A DNA stretch of 64,000 nucleotides from Symbiodinium natans. Lineage: Eukaryota; Sar; Dinophyceae; Suessiales; Symbiodiniaceae. A program made the position numbers and the translations under genes. The notes beneath the pieces were generated by a model. The model was given only the letters and a program-made list of their open reading frames with translations, had not been told where the DNA came from and searched no databases. Of this stretch, positions 24,938-35,894 are shown one piece after another (position 1 is the first letter of the stretch; every line of letters begins with the position of its first letter). Location: assembly GCA_905221605.1 (NCBI GenBank), contig CAJNDS010000109.1, positions 125,001 to 189,000 of the forward strand. The letters run 5' to 3'.

Positions 24938-26128
24938 TCAAGCCTCCTGAAGCGGCAGTCTGCGGACACGCTCCTGCGGAAACCGCAGTGTGAGTAGGTA
25001 CCGTGCGCCAACGTGGGAGTCTGAAGCTTCCCAGTTGCACACTTTCTGCATGCTCCCCCTGCGCCCGACAATGCCATCCTCCAGGCAGGTTTGTATGAGG
25101 TCGATCGCCCTGGATACGTCGAACCTGCACACGTACGTGTGGCTATCAGAATGTTGTCACATCTTGGACTGGCCACAGACACAGACTTCACTTCTTTCTG
25201 AGTTCTACAAGCTTTACATGCGATGGACGGTAAGGGCAGGACTTCTTGTGCTGAAGCACCCTCAGGGCGCTGAGGCGGATGAACCTTCGTTGCCACAAGA
25301 ACCGTTTGACATCCGTTTGACCGTTTACCCGCGATGCAGGCACAGGCACGCTGTGGCCTCCACTGGAGAGCTCAAAGATGCTCTTGACATCTCTTGACAA
25401 GGTCATTTCCGAGTCATTACCGAAGCGAGTCGACCGGAAGACTTGAAGGCAAAGCTGCGATGCCCCCAAACGATGGGATCCAGAAAAGACTCTCGAAGTT
25501 CTCCCAGTGCTCTGTAAGGTCATTGCTACTACTGACATAAGGTGCCACACGTGACCATGCACCAAGAGACTCCGGGAGATCATCTCTGCCGTTGCGCCGC
25601 CTAAGGTGTGGAAAAGTCTCAAGCTTCGCATTGCGGATATTGCGGCTCGCGCTTTTGTCAACTTCTCCGTAAGCGTCATCTGATGTCATCTGTCCCTGTA
25701 AGCCCACTCGGTGCCTCTGAGCCCCTGGCGCACACCACTCCTTCCGCAAGGCTGCTAGAGCCTGCACCTTGCAGAACTGCTTATGCTTGGTCCACCGACC
25801 TTCATCACTGTCCCCTGCGTATTTTGAGGTCCAGATGCGCGCAAAGCCGCAAAGCTCTCACGAGTTTCTCAGCTCGAGGATGCGAATTCCATAGGATTCA
25901 TTTACTCAATTTACTCCTTAGGCGATTCCGAAGGGGACCAGAGCCTCGGCTTCTGCCAGAGGCGTGTTGAGGAAGATCAAGCGGCTCCCAAGAGGTGTAC
26001 CTCCAGAAAACAGGAATCAGAGAATGGGACAGGGAACAGGAGAGCCCGGGGAGGGGCCCCCTTTCGCGCATCAGCCCTCTGCCTGTGCGGTCGGCAAAGA
26101 TTTCTTCAGCTGAAGGCTCAAATAGCAC
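24938..26128 (-). CDS. Unidentified gene, C-terminal exons
   Basis: The terminal exon 24938-25124 starts after GTGCAG and reads FDVSRAIDLIQTCLEDGIVG, then GRRGSMQKVCNWEASDSHVG, and ends RLPLQEA-stop. The preceding exon 25246-25284 (FIRLSALRVLQH) ends in phase 2 before a GA donor and joins it in frame to give a continuous amphipathic helix. An exon further upstream, 26083-26128 (VLFEPSAEEIFADRT, GC donor), probably belongs to the same gene. Minus-strand segments between 25.3 and 25.75 kb read without stops and may supply missing exons. I do not recognise the family. The start was not found. Confidence 0.45.
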
Positions 26129-27614
26129 CTGGAAGTGGGCCACATTGGGCCACGCATGCGAAGCTTCGCGCTTGCGCGAGTGCGAACCATCTGAGAGCAA
26201 GCTGAGATGGCGGCAACCTCCTCTGGCAGTAAGTTGCTGCCTAGGTATTGATGTACAGAGGTACACAGAAGTCACATAGAAGCCGTTGGAGATGCGGGAG
26301 CCCGATTTTTCAAAGCGTATAGGTACTTATAGTCATAGTGTCACTTGGGGGTGAGCCAATCTACACACTCGATGTGCTGCTCTTGCAGCTAGGAGACTGT
26401 GAGGGCGCTGGATGTTCACACAACCTCCCACCGAAGGGACGCTGAAATCCTGCAGATTTCAACGGTGCACTCCGTGACCACGGGCTTCGGTGAACTCTGA
26501 CGAGCCTTTGTAAAGAGCGCCGAAGATGGTGCAGAAGGTAAGTAGGGCAGATCCTGTGGCAGCACCATTCGGGGGCAGGGCATCGAATCCTTAACCTGAC
26601 TCAACCCTGCCAACGGTGCTCTGTTGGTTCTCCGTGTGCTTTTCTCTTTCTGTCACGCCTCCTGCTTCTCCTCATCCTCGAAGTCTGCACACGAGCTGGT
26701 CTTCTTCCTACCTCGAGGATTCCAATGCTCTTGGAGACTTTGGTAGGACTTTGGCAGGACACATTCAACACATTTCAACACATTTCAACACACCCAAGCC
26801 CCTGAGGCGAAGACTTCTGGATGTAACTGTCGACAAAGCTCGCGAGATCCATCCCTGTTTTGCCATGCCTACAGCCTCAGCCACAGGTTCACAGGTGAAG
26901 CTTCGGCAATTGCATGATGGTCGGTGCTCGGCGCCCAACTTCACCCGAATGGCAAACTAAACTAATCGGACCTTGCAGTTTTCGAGCCAGAGTGGCGACA
27001 GGCATGACTGATGCCCCACTTTCCGAATCGCTCGGCCAATCTCTTCAGTGCAAACCACTTGCGTCAACTGCGAGCTGTTGCCCTCCCTGCAGGACGTGGC
27101 CTCGCCCTTGTTGCCAGAATGTAAAATTGCACAAGAACACAAGAACTCTCAGAATTTCAACTTTTAGAGAGTTTGAAAACTTCTACACGGCTGCTACACG
27201 GACATTGCGGGAGCCTTAGTCGAAGGTGAGCTTCCAGAATAGGATGTACTCCAAGCTCCGAAATCTGCCGCAGCGGTGGGCGACATGAGGGGAAGTGGTG
27301 GTGGACCCCCCCCTAAAACCTTCTTGTAAACTTCAAACATAAACTTCAAACACATCGTGAAGGAAAAGCCTCAACCCTTCGCATGCCTTGACCTTCCTTG
27401 GTGCGATTGCAATTTGCAACGCGAGACCCCGTAGAGTCTAGATGAGCGACTGCTCGTACCAACATGTACTCGTGCCGAATTCCTTCTTCCGGAAGTGGCT
27501 GGACCGAAAAATGTGAAGATCGGGGTCGGGAAGAAGTGACAAATGAACAAAGTGCTGCAGAACAGATCCTGCCCCAGCTGAGATCGAGCAGTCGCGTTGC
27601 CACGTGTTGCCACG

Positions 27615-27712
<98 letters not shown>

Positions 27713-27725
27713 GGTCGCGGTCGCG

Positions 27726-27761
<36 letters not shown>

Positions 27762-28982
27762 TGCATTTAGTTGACACATCGACATGTACATGAACAAGGC
27801 AAAAAACAGAGTTGCCGGCCGTAGCTGGCATCGAGCTTCTTCCGCCGGAGGCTGGGATGTGAGCCAGTACGCCTTCGTGGCAACAGCTGAATAGTCAAAG
27901 GTCAGAGACGGAGCTGCAGAACAGGTTGAGACTGTCTGAAGCCGTGGCCAACTAGCTCCACTGCCATCCAGAGCTGGACTGTCAAACCTGGCAAACCCAA
28001 GAAGACTCTCTGTAGAACCAGCACACTTCCAGTCTCTCGCATGCGGGGGGGGAGGGGGTGGGGGGGGTTTGTCGTATCAAGCAATCCGAGCATCTGTTGA
28101 ATTCGCCTCGGCTTCCTGCCGAGAAGCGTTTGGAACAAGCAAACACGGGATCCGGTCTCCTTTTCCCCAACCCACCCTTCCTCCGTGCCGACCCCCCCCC
28201 CTTTTCCCTGGGACCCCCGCCCATCGCTTGGAGGAGCTGCAAACCGACGAGGAGCCCTGGACTTGCCTGGCACCGCCCCTAGGACCCCTGGGACCATTCT
28301 GGGACCCTACCAGGACCTTGCTGCAACCCCCCCTCTTCTGTGCTGGGACCCCCTCCCCTTTTTTGAGGCCTTTCCCGCCCGGCTGCCGAGGCGGCGCGCG
28401 CAAGAGTTTACAAGTAATACCCTCACATTTGAAGAGTTTTTGTTTCGTCGAGAATCCCGCTGGAAGACTACTTCCATTACAGGGGTTTTCGTATGGGCCA
28501 ATGCTATCACATTTAAAGAAAAAAATCGGGGGGCTGAGCTACAGTTTGGATCGGTGAAACTACAATACGTTCCTATTGATTTTAATCGAGAATCAATACA
28601 TTGCCAATGGTCTTATTGTTGCGGCGCCCTGCCTTTCTCATTGCGAGGGGGGGGGACCACCAATTTTATCAGATTAGATATATCGATACCCTGCCACCGA
28701 GCACATGTTGGCGGCTTCGGTTGGCACGCTGTTTTCTGCTCGTGCATTGTCTTTGGCACAGCAAGATTTTGCCTCCGGAGTGACGACAGCATGCAACAGC
28801 ACATCTACGCCCGGTCTAAGCCCCTAAGATTCCTAAGTGAATGGTGCGCCTTGGGCGACCGATTCACAGGTTCCAGTGTGGTCCCAGTTGGTACACGAAT
28901 GCATCACCCCCTTCTGCCGCAAAGTGTATCCATATAACAGAACTGGACACGTGGTCCACACCAGTCTGTTAGGTCAGCTTGC
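26129..28982. other. Undecoded stretch with a trinucleotide array
   Basis: Apart from the GTC array at 27614-27762 I see no supportable gene. The C-rich segment 28190-28380 gives long low-complexity frames on both strands that I do not treat as coding. Confidence 0.4.
27614..27762 (+). repeat. GTC/CGT trinucleotide array (about 50 units)
   Basis: Near-perfect CGT/GTC repeats interrupted once by three CGG-containing units (27711-27728). Because the unit is three bases, the frames across it stay open and give poly-Arg, poly-Asp or poly-Thr. Confidence 0.96.
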
Positions 28983-31907
28983 TCTGCAAGTCCGACGGCG
29001 CGAAGTTCACAGCCCGCCAGTCTTGTTCTCAGCACAGCACAGTTCTGACCCGACACCACCCAAGGGCACACCATAGCTGCAATAGTGGCACTGGGAGCAG
29101 GGCTGACTGCGGCCATCAAGATGTCCTCATTTGCCTTCAGGAGAGAGAGCATCTCAGAACAGCTATCAATACTAGCGGAGAGTAGAGCCCGATGGAGCCA
29201 GGCAGCCCGAAGAGCATCAGAGGCATACTCCACCGCCATGCCATTAACTCGGCGAAAAGGCGCGTCACGTCGCAAGTCTTACAAATGGGGGGGGGGTGCA
29301 TCACAAGTCTTGTCAGGTGACGTACAGCGATCCATCCTGCTGCTCCCTAGTGCCAGCGAGTCACTTTGCACACACTTCATGATGAAGTCGAAGTCCCCTG
29401 CACCGGGGCAAAGTGTCGACGTGCGCTGACATCTGCAGCAATTGGCACAGGAGCTATTGGTGTCGCATCCCCTTAGACTTCGACGTCGTCTTTGCCTCTG
29501 AGCCGGTCTGTGGCGCAACTCAGCGCACACCGATCCATGCGCACAGCGGCCAGGATCAAGTCCTCTTTCTGAATCTGAAAATCTGAAAATCACAACTGAA
29601 AACCTGAGTACTACACTTGCGTCACTACAGCGACTGCCGTAGACATTCTGGACTCCGGGAACCCCCTGAGTGCAAGCGTTCAATCGCGTTGTTGACGAAC
29701 TGCAGAAATTTGCCCGCATTGCCGGCACTCCTCGCGATCGCGCAGGCGCTCGGAGGCATGCCTTGGCGACTCCACGAGTGGGGGGGGGGGGGTGGGGGGG
29801 GTGGGGGGGGGGGGGGGGTGGGGGGGGTGGGGGGGTGGGGGGGGTGGGGGGGGGTGGGGGGGGGGTGGGGGGGGTGGGGGGGGTGGGGGGGGTGGGGTGG
29901 GGTGGGGGGGGTGGGGGGGGGGTGGGGGGGGTGGGGGGTGGGGGGGGGTGGGGGGGTGGGGGGGGTGGGGGGGGTGGGGGGGATGGGGGGGGGTGGGGGG
30001 CGGGGGCCGGTGAGCATTTGTGATTTGTGCAGCTTCTACGGTTTCTCTTCGTAGCTGCTAAAAGCTTACTGGCACGCGCATGCCGTGCAAGCCAAGGCCC
30101 TGCGTGCGCAGCGCAGGCAGGGCTTGTGCAAATTGATGCCTAAGCCTAGAAACCGACACGAAACCCGCAAGTGGATCATACAGCTCTCCAAGCTCGCAGC
30201 TCAAGTGCCAATGGCTCGCGTTGCGAGGCCTCCCTTACCTGCCATAGTTGCTATGCTTTGGACCATTGGGCTCTATTGGACTCTGACTGCCCTGCGACAA
30301 ATCACGGCACAGGCACGAGTTCGTCATCATCTTGAAGCTTCGGCGATGCACATTGCAGTGCGAAGCCAGATGATCGTAGAGCTTTCAGCACGAGGTCGCG
30401 ATCCTGCTCTGCTTCCACAATGTGAATGCAATGCAGCGATCAATGCAGCGGACGCAACAAGACTTGCAAATGAAACAGCAACTCGTAGAATCCGTAGAAA
30501 GCCAACTCGGAAAGAGCTCACAAGGAGCTGTCATTTTGAAGCGCGGGGTCTGCATGGAGCATGACCTGACCAGACTCAGAACCAATTCACAGAACTTGAG
30601 AAAAGGCAATGTTGAGGCTTAAGGCGTACAAGGCCCCGTTCTGCTGCCTGGATGTCACGGTCGTTTCAGACCCCCCCCCCCCCCCCCACCTGCCACGTGC
30701 CACGGTCCAAGGCCTCCTCCAACAGGCTGCGGTCCCCACGCAGGATCTCGGAGGCGTGCGCCAGGGCCAGCCAGCTCTGCCTCTACAAACTGAGTCGAAA
30801 TCGCCATCTGCCACTTCTACTACTCTTGAACGAGGCGGAGCCTCTTTGACCAAATGGCTCCACGATTTGCTTCAATTGACACTTCTTTTCGAAGACCTCT
30901 CCATCTCCTCATACTCCTCCAGTTCCAACTCCCTACTCCCATGATTCCCATGTTATCCTACTCCCATTCCTGCCATTTCCTGCTGGCTCTATTGTACCTC
31001 GCCTGAGCGCAAGCTGCACTACCGCCCTGTCGTTGCAGATGTCCGGATGGGCGAAGGATAGGCAACGCCAGCTCGAAGCGATCGCCTGACGTGTCCCGTC
31101 ATATGTCCCTTCATATCGCATCCAAATACGAAGCAAATGGCAATTGCAGGTTTAGGGAGATCGCTACAGACTGGGCCTTGAGCATGAACTCACGATCTGT
31201 GTACAGCACAGGATCACAGTACCTGCGCACGCGACACCCATAGACTGACCCTGAATACGAAAAAAACACGAATGCAGCTGCGGAGCTCGATCGCTTGCCA
31301 ATTCTGGGCTACAGCCTGGAAAAGGCTTCGTGATGCTCATCGTAAATGTCGCAAGCATCACACATGTCTGCTTTCGGCTGTCTTCACCGGGTTGGGAGGA
31401 AAAACGCGGGGCGAGTCCCGACTATCATTCGCCGACCCCTTTCCTCCATGCAAAGATCCGGGTCGGCTCGCAGCTCGGCAGCAGCAAACCGAAGGCTGCG
31501 GCCGCTCTGCTGCACAGCTTGTAAAACAATATCCTGGTCAAGAAGCCACCCAGCAGAACATATTGAACATATTTCAGGATCTCTGAGAACCGGTCCACAA
31601 AGCTCAATAACCGGCCTCTTGCATCCGCAAGTCGTCACTCAGGAGTTCCAAGACCTCCCCAGACTGAGCCAAGGCGGCCTCCACGATCGGCAGGTTGACC
31701 TTCCACAATTGCGCGGTCTCAGTGCAGTATTCGGTGTGGTCAAAATTCCCCTCGTTCTCTCACGTTTCCTCACATGTCGCATGAGGCAAAAACGATTGCT
31801 TGATGGAAAACACCTCTGTCTGATCTGCTTCACACTTTCCGTGTGAGCGGGTCCTGAAGCTCTGGGTCGGCGAAAGCGATGGCCAGACCATTCTGGCGAA
31901 CCGCAGC
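28983..31907 (-). CDS. DUF4116-repeat protein
   Basis: Exons found on the minus strand: 31854-31907 (AAVRQNGLAIAFADPELQ), 31616-31699 (IVEAALAQSGEVLELLSDDL), 31465-31533 (DIVLQAVQQSGRSLRFAAAE), 31268-31315 (AVAQNWQAIELRS), 31177-31222 (YTDREFMLK), 31003-31085 (SWRCLSFAHPDICNDRAVVQ), 30708-30780 (LALAHASEILRGDRSLLEEA), 30608-30643 (QNGALYALSLNI), about 30317-30403 (DRDLVLKALRSSGFALQCAS), 30194-30229 (ASQREPLALELR), 29496-29562 (DLILAAVRMDRCALSCATDR), 29341-29397 (DFDFIMKCVQSDSLALGS), 29207-29277 (VNGMAVEYASDALR), 29104-29134 (ANEDILMAAV) and 28983-29021 (NWRAVNFAPSDLQ). Each repeat follows D-R/E-x-V-L-x-A-V-x-x-x-G-x-A-L-x-x-A-S-x-x-L-R, the pattern of Pfam DUF4116, whose function is unknown. 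Most donors are GC. Start, stop and a few linking exons were not found. A G-rich satellite lies in one intron. Confidence 0.88.
29779..30003 (+). repeat. GGGGGGTG-type satellite in an intron
   Basis: About 225 bp of runs of 4-9 G separated by single T, on the plus strand, which is the template strand of the surrounding DUF4116 gene. It lies between exons 30194-30229 and 29496-29562. G-runs of this density can form G-quadruplexes. Confidence 0.95.
30671..30687 (+). repeat. Poly-C tract in intron
   Basis: About 17 C, directly next to the 30708-30780 exon of the DUF4116 gene on the 3' side in the transcript sense. Confidence 0.9.
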
Positions 31908-32308
31908 CTCAAAGAGCGTGTATAATGAGCTGCCGTCAAATTCCGATGGTGCTGGGTCGACTGGGGCTTTGGGTGTCAGGGTATCGGGCGCAAAGACTAC
32001 TCTGCAGCTTCAAGAAACCCACACAAGCTCCGGAACTGCTGACAGCAGCTGCTTCGGATTGCCCCAAAACTGTCGAGTGCGCAATAGCAGGCGACGGCTC
32101 GCCTCAACGTACTTCGGATGAGATTGTACGACACGGGGCATTTCCTCCCAAGACAGCGCAGTCAGGCGACAACACCTAACTGGTACGAGTCCACCATAGT
32201 CCAACGCTCCAGCGGCCTGGAGCTGAATGCCATCACGCTGCAATATGAACTGCACCTGTTGCGTTGCTGGATGTTGCTGGTGGTCTGCTGGTGGTGTTCG
32301 AAGGAGAA

Positions 32309-32593
32309 TCAAAGCTGCAGCATGGCCTTCACATCGTCCACAAGCTCCATCGGAGTATCATAGGGCATCTTGTCCAACCTTGGCCGATAGAGCCCAAGTA
32401 GAGGTATGCCATTTTAATGTGCCAACGGATTTCTTGAGCACCTGATGATCTCCTCCAGATCATCATCTGGTTGCGTCCGCTTGGCATAGGGCACCAGGAC
32501 CTTGCCTGATCAACATGATCACAGTGTGGACATGTGGACATGAGAAGTGAAGGCTCCAGGATACCTTGCGCACGCGTGCAACAGCTCCGATGC
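32309..32593 (-). CDS. Unidentified gene, C-terminal exons
   Basis: Three exons join in frame: 32565-32593 (IGAVARVRK, GT donor), 32442-32500 (VLVPYAKRTQPDDDLEEII, GT donor) and 32309-32378 (LDKMPYDTPMELVDDVKAML, stop at 32309-32311). All three start after AG, and the last two junctions preserve frame through a split codon. The frame stays open upstream of 32593 (LRLELQYETMRKYRG), so coding may continue there. The gene lies directly upstream of the DUF4116 gene on the same strand. I do not recognise the family. Confidence 0.55.
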
Positions 32594-32649
32594 CTCGATA
32601 CTTCCGCATTGTTTCGTATTGAAGCTCCAGCCGAAGCACATCGCGAGTC

Positions 32650-35590
32650 ACAGAGGAGCACCGTTTTCTGTGACAGTGTCGTGCTCATTGTGCCTTTGAC
32701 CAAATCCGAAATCACGCTTGCTCTGATCGTCCTTTGCGGCCGCTGCTTGGGGTTGCAAGAAGTCAGCGTGATTACATTCATCATGGCGAACGATACTTTG
32801 CCAGAAGGCTCAGCACAAACGCTGCGGACCACAGCCAAAACAAACTGTTCTAATCTCGTTGTACCAATGACACAACATGTGACTCTCAGCTGCAGCGCTT
32901 AAGGCGAGATTCGTTGACTGTCAGCATAGCTCTTTCACTTCTGCTGCGCTGTTCACACCCTCCCACAGCGCTTCTTGATCTGTACCCGCGTGTTTGGACA
33001 AGTTATGACAAGTTAGAAGTAAGCTTCAAGGTTTAGGTGAAAGGACTTAGGAATTTGGTTAAGCAACCATCCATAACGATCTACTCCACCTCCGGCCCTT
33101 GTCACACAACTCGCCAAAACCATACCAAGCGTGTCGCCCTGTTCTTGCCCTCGGCTCCGAGCACAACAATCCCATCGATTCAACTGGGTGACGCGACCAC
33201 GAAAGCTTCAGACTGCCACGGCACCCGTTCATCCGATCGGCTACCCTTTAAATAAGCTCGCGCATTTGAAGCCCGTATTATAATAATGGGGAAAAGACCC
33301 TAGACTTGGAGATGAAGACAGAAGACTCATGCATCTAGTTCCAGCTCCAGCGGTAAGACTCATGAAAAGACGAGTGTTATCCAGACCAGACGTTAACAGG
33401 GTCTCAAGGTGTGTACTGCGTTCGTACACTCATTGCGCTCACTCAGTACATTCGTTAACTTATTCGTTTCTCTCTTCGTAATATTAATATGAAGTGAACG
33501 CACACTATTACTAATGCCGCACGAAAAAAGAAAAGAATATTGACTACTGCAAAGTGGAAGTTTCACAACTCCGAACCATCGATGTCTTCTTTCGTGGTGA
33601 GTCGACGTCTTGCCGCCCGATTTTTCATGCTCAGTGTCTTGGGGCTGTTGGGTCGGGGCTGGGCGCTTTCGGTGGGCGCCGAGAATGATCGAGCATGTGC
33701 GGGCCTTCCCTTTGGTCGCCAGTCTCAGGACGGGAGGTCTTTGTGTCGCGGCAGCACAATCTGTTTTAGGAAAGAAGATACAGACCAAGCGCGCGGAGCC
33801 AAAGGAACAGCATGACTATTACATCAAGCAGCCATCCTTGTGCCCAAATGCAGCAGACCACCATCTTCAATACAGCTGTGCCTGTCCTTCACTTCATTCC
33901 TAATTAGTCGGATCAGTCATCATGAGGCTGCACGACACATGCACAACGCATGCGGCGCGCACGTCTTGAAGGCCGGATGCCACTCCATCGCCGAATGGTA
34001 CCTGCCACACCGTGAACTCTGTAAACAACTCTCGACTGAAATGATCAAAACTTCCCCCGAAAACTTGCCCCCTTGAAAACATGGCGGCCCCGCACAATCG
34101 ACACCCTCGAGGAGCCACACTAGCTGAGAGCACTTGCAAGAGCCGAAATGCCCCTCCTTCGTCCCCCCCTTCTTTCACAGAACATCGGAAGATGTCCAAG
34201 AGCTATGGTCGTCACTCCACCTGAAAATTCTACGAGTAGTTTTGGCTCAGCAGGCGCCTCTGTAACTGACCCCTCTTGTAGAGTCATCGAGGCACGCGTC
34301 GTCTGCTCGCAAGGTGAGAGCCGTGCGAACTGTGCGAACTGTGCGAACCGTGAGACTTAGAGGTCCGTCTGAGACAGGCCGAGATGCGGCAGACCTCTGG
34401 CCGAGCCGCAGCTCCTGGGGCAATGCAGCAATGCACAATACTCGCTGCCCCGTGCACAAAGCTTGGAACTACTGGGTGCCCAGCACGCCCCGGAAACGGC
34501 TAAACAGTGACTTCAATCGACTGGCCTGCCGTCAGAAATGCAGGGCTCTCATGTCGGGATTTCAAACCCCAGGCCCTGCCTCCTTCTGCGGGTCCTTCAG
34601 AAGCCTCGACAAGGCAAAACACATCACGGCATACCCCGCCAATGATTGAGCCGGCAGCCTGCGCAGGAAGCTCCCAGGGTGGAGGACCTTGGCAGTCAGA
34701 AGACGACCCACATAATCCGACATAGATGAGGAGCTGGCTCTTCTGCCCATCCCTGGACGTGCTTTTGCTACGCTACCCCACAAGTGATGGGTGGCTTGCC
34801 AAGGTCTGCGTGATGCCAGAACCGCCGGCCATCTGCACCTCGGGGGCATAGATTGTGAGGCATCGTGAAGGCTTCAACCCGTGAAGGTCAGCATTGAGTC
34901 AGCATGTATCAAAAACCGACGAGCAACCAATAGAACCCCATGAACCTCCATGAAGACCGGGCACCTGAAAGCCTTCAACCTCTCCAAAACTCGGGAGCTA
35001 TGCCCCTTTTTATGGAGTTGAGGGTTTTTAGTTGAAGCCCCCAAACCCGTAGACGCTTTTGGGCCTTCTCGGTAGATCCAGCCGCTCGGCACCTCTTCCG
35101 GGCTGGGAAGGCTCGGCCTCTGGCGGCATTTTTGGGATTCGGGGTGGTGGGGGGGAGGGGTTGGGTTTCGGGCGGCAAAACATCCCCCTTTAGACATCCA
35201 CCCAGCATCCCCCTCCAGTCTCCCCCTAAACCTCCAGCAAGGCACCTCCGAGGAACCACCGCCCTTTTCGGGGCCCGGGCGATGACGGGGAGGCCTCGGA
35301 CTCCTCCCAAGGTGCCGGACCCAATGCCAGGTTGTGCCAATACCTCCGGCCATTGGGACCTGCACGCTCACCACGAGACCGCACTTCGTTGAGGCAGAAA
35401 CTGTCTCGGAAATTCAACGAATCCCCACACTGCAGGTGGAACAGCGTTGCTCTTTGTCCGGCCTACCGTGCTCACCCAGTTTTCAGGAGAGAGATCGGGC
35501 GCAGGCAGGGGCTTCTGCACATCAGCCACGGTCCTTGGGCCCATCATGGCCCATCTTGCATGACTTTTGGCATCTTATTGAAGACTTCGG
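32650..35590. other. Undecoded stretch
   Basis: No exon chain was supported. A C/G-rich segment at 35000-35290 gives low-complexity frames on both strands. A short tandem of GTGCGAACT units is at about 34322-34350. Confidence 0.4.
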
Positions 35591-35593
35591 AAC

Positions 35594-35894
35594 AATCTTC
35601 TGAACGGCGCTCGCGACATGCCAGGGGACAGGCCATGCACGCAGCGCAGCTCGTCCCACCACCGCATCCACATCCAAGGGGTCCACCTCTTCTGAAACGC
35701 CACATTTAAAGCGTATGGCAGGCTGCAGCAGCTGCAAAGAGCTGCAAAGAGCTGCAAAAAGAGCTGCAAAGTAAAATGCAAAATCTGACTACAACGCTTC
35801 TGGAACTCTGCATCAGAACATCGAACCGCGGCCTTTATCCTGCCCGTTTCTCCACGTTGTCCAGAACCCTCCCCATGTGATAAGCAATTGCCAC
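35594..35894 (-). CDS. Unidentified gene, two internal exons
   Basis: Exon 35840-35894 starts after GACCAG, reads VAIAYHMGRVLDNVEKRA and ends in phase 1 before a GA donor. Exon 35594-35688 starts after CAGAAG, completes a glutamate codon and reads VDPLDVDAVVGRAALRAWPV then PWHVASAVQKI before a GT donor. The joined helix-rich sequence and matching phases support real coding. Start, stop and family are unknown. Confidence 0.5.

Noticed and set aside
27346..27831. Poly-Arg, poly-Asp and poly-Thr frames
   Set aside because: They are products of the GTC trinucleotide array on both strands; no flanking coding sequence was recognised.
29617..30054. Gly/Trp/Val-rich plus frame and Pro/His-rich minus frame
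   Set aside because: They are products of the GGGGGGTG satellite in an intron of the DUF4116 gene.
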